Source: Bimastos eiseni | Taxonomy: Eukaryota; Annelida; Clitellata; Crassiclitellata; Lumbricidae | DNA length: 64,000 nt | Reading direction: 5' to 3' | Assembly (NCBI GenBank): GCA_959347315.1 | Contig: OY365811.1 | Location: forward strand, 43,465,108-43,529,107 | In this document: positions 61,201 through 64,000 of the stretch, one piece after another | How the letters are laid out: each line of letters begins with the position of its first letter | Position numbering within the stretch: position 1 is the stretch's first letter | Position numbers and translations under genes: made by a program | The notes under the pieces: generated by a model | Database searches by the model: none | Seen by the model: only the letters and a program-made list of their open reading frames with translations | Told to the model about the DNA's origin: nothing

Positions 61201-61659
61201 GTTTCTAATAAGGATGAGTTTTATGAGCAGATTCTGTCCAAGTCAATTATAGGTTCATTAGAGTCAGTGACCGGTAGAGAAAGAGAAAAAGGCAATCGAA
61301 GACGAAGAAGTCAGATGATGACGATGATGACGATGATGATGATTATGATGATGATGACGCTGGTCGAGGTGACAACATTTTTGCAGCAGGAATTAATTAA
61401 GAGGAGAGGCTTTCGATTCTTTCAGTAGACAAACAGGTGGTCTTTGACTGGTGCCAGTTCCAAAGACAAAGAATTCAATGCGGATTAAATACAAAGAGAG
61501 AAAGACAGAGACAGAGAGAGGAGAGAGACAGATAGAGAGACAGAGAGAGATTGATGCCAAAAGAAGGAGGAAAAAAGGACGTTGGCACGCGTCGAAACAC
61601 GGTTATATCTAAAGAGTGATGATAAAGTATACCTCATAATCGGACAGTTACACTCAAGA

Positions 61660-61660
<1 letters not shown>
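61201..61660. other. Downstream flank of the POU gene; no gene
   Basis: Contains (GAT/GAC)n at 61313-61358 and GA/CAGA-rich sequence at 61495-61550. It may be part of the 3' region of the minus-strand POU gene. I do not see a clear minus-strand AATAAA closer than TTTATT at about 60438. Confidence 0.4.
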
Positions 61661-61732
<72 letters not shown>

Positions 61733-61733
61733 G
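61661..61733. repeat. (CAGA)n microsatellite, 18 copies
   Basis: Pure CAGA repeat 230 bp past the POU stop codon, possibly within its 3' untranslated region. Confidence 0.95.
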
Positions 61734-61870
61734 CTATATAGACGCACGAAGTTAAACCTGTGACGTTGAATCTCGTTTGTTAAAATCATTTCAATCCTCG
61801 ATTTCAGAACGAAACATCTTCGCATCTTGAAAATGTCACGTGTCAATGCAGAACGGAAGTCACCATGTTA

Positions 61871-61935
61871 TGACGTCACGCACGGATGGTGACGTCATAG
61901 GTAGCGTATTGAGTCTTGATTATGGCCTGACGTCA
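61871..61935. promoter_or_regulatory. Cluster of three perfect CRE palindromes
   Basis: TGACGTCA at 61871-61878, 61890-61897 and 61928-61935, with a TCACGTG E-box-like site about 35 bp further (near 61837). They lie 30-95 bp past the POU3 stop codon. CREB/ATF/bZIP dimers bind this octamer. They may act as a downstream regulatory element or be part of a promoter running away from the POU gene; no function is shown by sequence alone. Confidence 0.45.
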
Positions 61936-61964
61936 CAGCAGCGGAAGATATGACTGGGTTGACG

Positions 61965-63662
61965 TTAGACGACTTTGCTATGGTAGAGAGACTGCGCTAG
62001 ATGATGCTGATGATGTTGTTGTTGAGGCGTCAGTTGTTGTTGTTGCTGGTGAAGAAGATGATGGTGATGCTGTTGTTGTTGTTGGTGTTGTTGCATGGCG
62101 GTGAGTAGAGCGACGTGATGCGAAGGCATTGCAACGGCGCCAGCGGATACAGCGGATGCAGCAGGAGACCCGTTCAGGAGATGCTGTTTCGATGAAACTA
62201 AGACGGGATGCGAGAGTTTGAAGAGATGCGGATGAGAATGTTGATGAGGATGAGCTGGCTGCTGCTGCGGCTGCGGCTGCAGGGTGTTTGGGGAGCAGTG
62301 AGCTGACGACGAATCGTGAGTAGGAGTGGCACAACTTAGAGGACTGCACTCAGAGAGCGCTCCCTGGTGATCGATCATGCGTGGACTTGACGCAGCATCC
62401 ACTTCCGCTCCACCTCCTCCTCCTCCCACCCCTCCTCCTCCTCCGCTTCCGTTGCAACTGGAGTCGGTTCCATGGGGCGAGAGCATCTCGCCATTTGGCC
62501 CAATCGGACCCACGAGAGGCGTCATTCTCTTTTCCTTTTGTCTCCTATTGCAGAACCAAACTCGCACGACCTCCTTCTCCAACTGCAGGTGATCAGCCAA
62601 GTGTGCAATTTCATGGGCCGCTGGTTTCGGTTGCTTCATGAAGTGAGACTCAAGAGCGCCCTTCACCGTTACCTCAATGCTCGTTCGTTTCTTTCTCTTT
62701 CGTCCTTGAGCGGCGATCTTATCGATGTTCGAAGGAGATCCACTTGTGGAGTCTGCCTCTTCCAGCCACTTCTGCAGCAGGGGCTTCAACTTACACATGT
62801 TCTTGAAACTCAGCTGAAGCGCCTCGAAGCGACAGATCGTTGTTTGAGAGAAGACGTTTCCGTAAAGGGTTCCAAGGGCCAGACCCACATCCGCCTGGGT
62901 AAATCCCAGTTTAATGCGACGCTGTTTGAATTGCTTGGCAAACTGTTCGAGGTCATCAGAGGTAGGAGCATCTTCATCCGATTGGGCGTCTCCCTGTTGC
63001 AGCAACCCAGAAGCAGCGTCTGGGAGAAAGGCGCTCGCATCTCGCCATCCTCCGAATCCGGGCGAATGATGGAACCCGTCAAACATGGCGCTGTACGCGG
63101 CGGGGGTTGAGCGCGACAGAGCCCCGTTGGCCCCCTGAAGGGGGTTGGCGCTCGTTGACATCAGTGAGGCTGACCAACCTTGTTGTTGTTGTTGCTGCTG
63201 TTGTTGGAGGGTGATTGTCATCTGTGGACTTCGATCTTGTCTCGTTGGGTCCTGCAGTGGCTTCACTTCGGTCTGGAGGGACTGGAGACCATTGGCGGAT
63301 GAGGCCCAGGGGTTGAGGTCCGTCTGATAGGGGTTCAGTCCAAACCACTGATTGCCCATGTACGACCCAAAGGGTACCCCCCCGACATCATGGCTAGCGT
63401 GGCGTTGCTCGTAGGCCTTCAACTGCTGAACAGGGTCTGAGGCGTGATGTGTAGGAGCAGCATGTTGTTGTTGTTGGCTGAGATGATGAGGTTGTTGTTG
63501 TTGATGAGGGTGGTGCTGCTGCTGATGGTGGTGGTGGAGATACTGCGATGGTCGCGTCATTTCGTCGTTCGAGGCGCCAGTGTTCGTCGTCGAAGAAGAG
63601 AATGGAGACAGTGGATTTGGTCCTCCTAGCAGGTAGGGGTTGGCAGTGGCGGTCATCGCCAT
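61965..63662 (-). CDS. POU3-like: POU class III homeodomain transcription factor (Brn1/2/4-like), intronless
   Basis: Sequence-specific nuclear activator of the POU3 family, which controls neural and other organ development in animals. The ATG at 63662 is the first in frame and has a strong context (ACTATGG); the frame stays open 29 codons further upstream but only from TTG. Length is 565 aa. Residues about 231-304: POU-specific domain ([19 protein letters not shown] ... [15 protein letters not shown]); about 305-320: linker; about 321-381: homeodomain ending [13 protein letters not shown], with the POU-typical Cys50. Outside these are His/Gln runs, a Gly-rich segment at about 405-420 and a Gln/His-rich C-terminus. 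The [10 protein letters not shown] and T-S-I-E-V-x-V-K-G-A-L-E strings place it in class III. A single exon fits the intronless state of many POU3 genes. The N-terminus is not recognisably conserved. Very sure of family; orthology to one vertebrate paralogue is not resolvable. Confidence 0.97.
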   Translation of the reverse strand: MAMTATANPYLLGGPNPLSPFSSSTTNTGASNDEMTRPSQYLHHHHQQQHHPHQQQQPHHLSQQQQHAAPTHHASDPVQQLKAYEQRHASHDVGGVPFGSYMGNQWFGLNPYQTDLNPWASSANGLQSLQTEVKPLQDPTRQDRSPQMTITLQQQQQQQQQGWSASLMSTSANPLQGANGALSRSTPAAYSAMFDGFHHSPGFGGWRDASAFLPDAASGLLQQGDAQSDEDAPTSDDLEQFAKQFKQRRIKLGFTQADVGLALGTLYGNVFSQTTICRFEALQLSFKNMCKLKPLLQKWLEEADSTSGSPSNIDKIAAQGRKRKKRTSIEVTVKGALESHFMKQPKPAAHEIAHLADHLQLEKEVVRVWFCNRRQKEKRMTPLVGPIGPNGEMLSPHGTDSSCNGSGGGGGVGGGGGGAEVDAASSPRMIDHQGALSECSPLSCATPTHDSSSAHCSPNTLQPQPQQQPAHPHQHSHPHLFKLSHPVLVSSKQHLLNGSPAASAVSAGAVAMPSHHVALLTAMQQHQQQQQHHHHLLHQQQQQLTPQQQHHQHHLAQSLYHSKVV

Positions 63663-64000
63663 AGTCCACTTCCGGTTTAGAGAGGAAGTCTCGAACGGAC
63701 GAACGAGATCTCGGATGAGGCGGCAGCGGCGAGATCGGCTGTGCGTCAATTGGAGCAGACGGCCCTATCTGACTTGCTAATAGTCTCGTCTGGTGCTATG
63801 GCAGAGGAGGTCTCTTTCGGCCACCGCTCTACGCTGGCCCTCGCTCGCCTGCACGCCGATCGGTCGGTCGGTCGGTCTATTCGGAGTCTGTGCCTTGCAT
63901 AGCCTAGGACGATGACTGGAGCGGAGGCGATCTGTCGTTCAATACATTGACGCTCCTTTTGCTTCTATAGCTCACGTCGTCTCGACTCCCGTTGCCACAG
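63663..64000 (-). promoter_or_regulatory. 5' region of the POU3 gene
   Basis: GC- and CpG-rich DNA upstream of the start codon, containing CGGTCGGTCGGTCGG (63861-63875), CCGGAAGT just before the ATG (ETS-type GGAAGT), and no clear TATA box. Presumably 5' untranslated sequence and proximal promoter; the window ends here. Confidence 0.5.

Noticed and set aside
61978..63669. Other long frames on both strands across the POU gene
   Set aside because: Shadows of a GC-rich coding exon; only the annotated frame contains the POU and homeodomain.
63663..63749. N-terminal extension of the POU protein
   Set aside because: The frame begins with TTG and contains no ATG before 63662; arginine-rich reading of 5' untranslated DNA.

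Overview
This is eukaryotic, animal-type DNA. It is mostly non-coding, with very abundant microsatellites and minisatellites, CR1/L2-like LINE debris, hAT-type elements, genes split by GT-AG introns, and one intronless POU class III transcription factor gene. A bilaterian invertebrate fits best. Nothing in the window fixes the phylum; a lophotrochozoan or an invertebrate deuterostome are both possible.

The left part (about 2.3-26.6 kb) holds what I consider the most interesting feature: three minus-strand genes of the same small family, not reported by simple ORF calling because each is split into three exons. Each encodes a signal peptide, a Thr/Ser-rich mucin-like segment, and a last exon with a conserved juxtamembrane/transmembrane block (F-D-x-x-S-F-x-G-G-I) and a short tail ending in a YXXphi sorting signal. 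This matches the C-terminal architecture of the CD164/endolyn (MGC-24) sialomucins. All inferred introns are phase 1, and all three spliced frames close exactly (173, 217 and 158 aa). They appear to be a tandem paralogue cluster with the same exon plan and unrelated mucin segments.

Between and around these genes lie transposon remains: a 1-kb element with about 118-bp terminal inverted repeats built from TTAGGTCC-like subrepeats (6457-7472); hAT-type elements with recognisable 8-bp target duplications (10386-11083, 17167-18680, 22255-22709, and probably 55125-55759); a LINE nested in one hAT element; LINE reverse transcriptase pseudogenes at 12.7-13.8 and 27.0-28.2 kb; and a dead hAT transposase at 32.8-33.4 kb.

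The middle (29-61 kb) is dominated by simple repeats and satellites: 405 bp of pure CAGA, a 1.2-kb pyrimidine tract followed by a purine tract, a 2.4-kb satellite of 18/22-bp units, a 2.4-kb GA/CAGA satellite with an 820-bp higher-order period, a GGGGT array and several 15-27-bp minisatellites. I see few supportable genes there: a possible CAP-domain exon near 60.8 kb, a possible terminal exon near 46.0-46.3 kb, and a CpG-rich promoter-like segment near 30.75 kb.

The right end carries the intronless POU3 (Brn1/2/4-like) gene on the minus strand (61965-63662), with three perfect CRE palindromes just past its stop codon. Its promoter region runs off the window. The sialomucin cluster and the POU gene show no evident functional link. 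All splice sites are read by eye, without transcript support.
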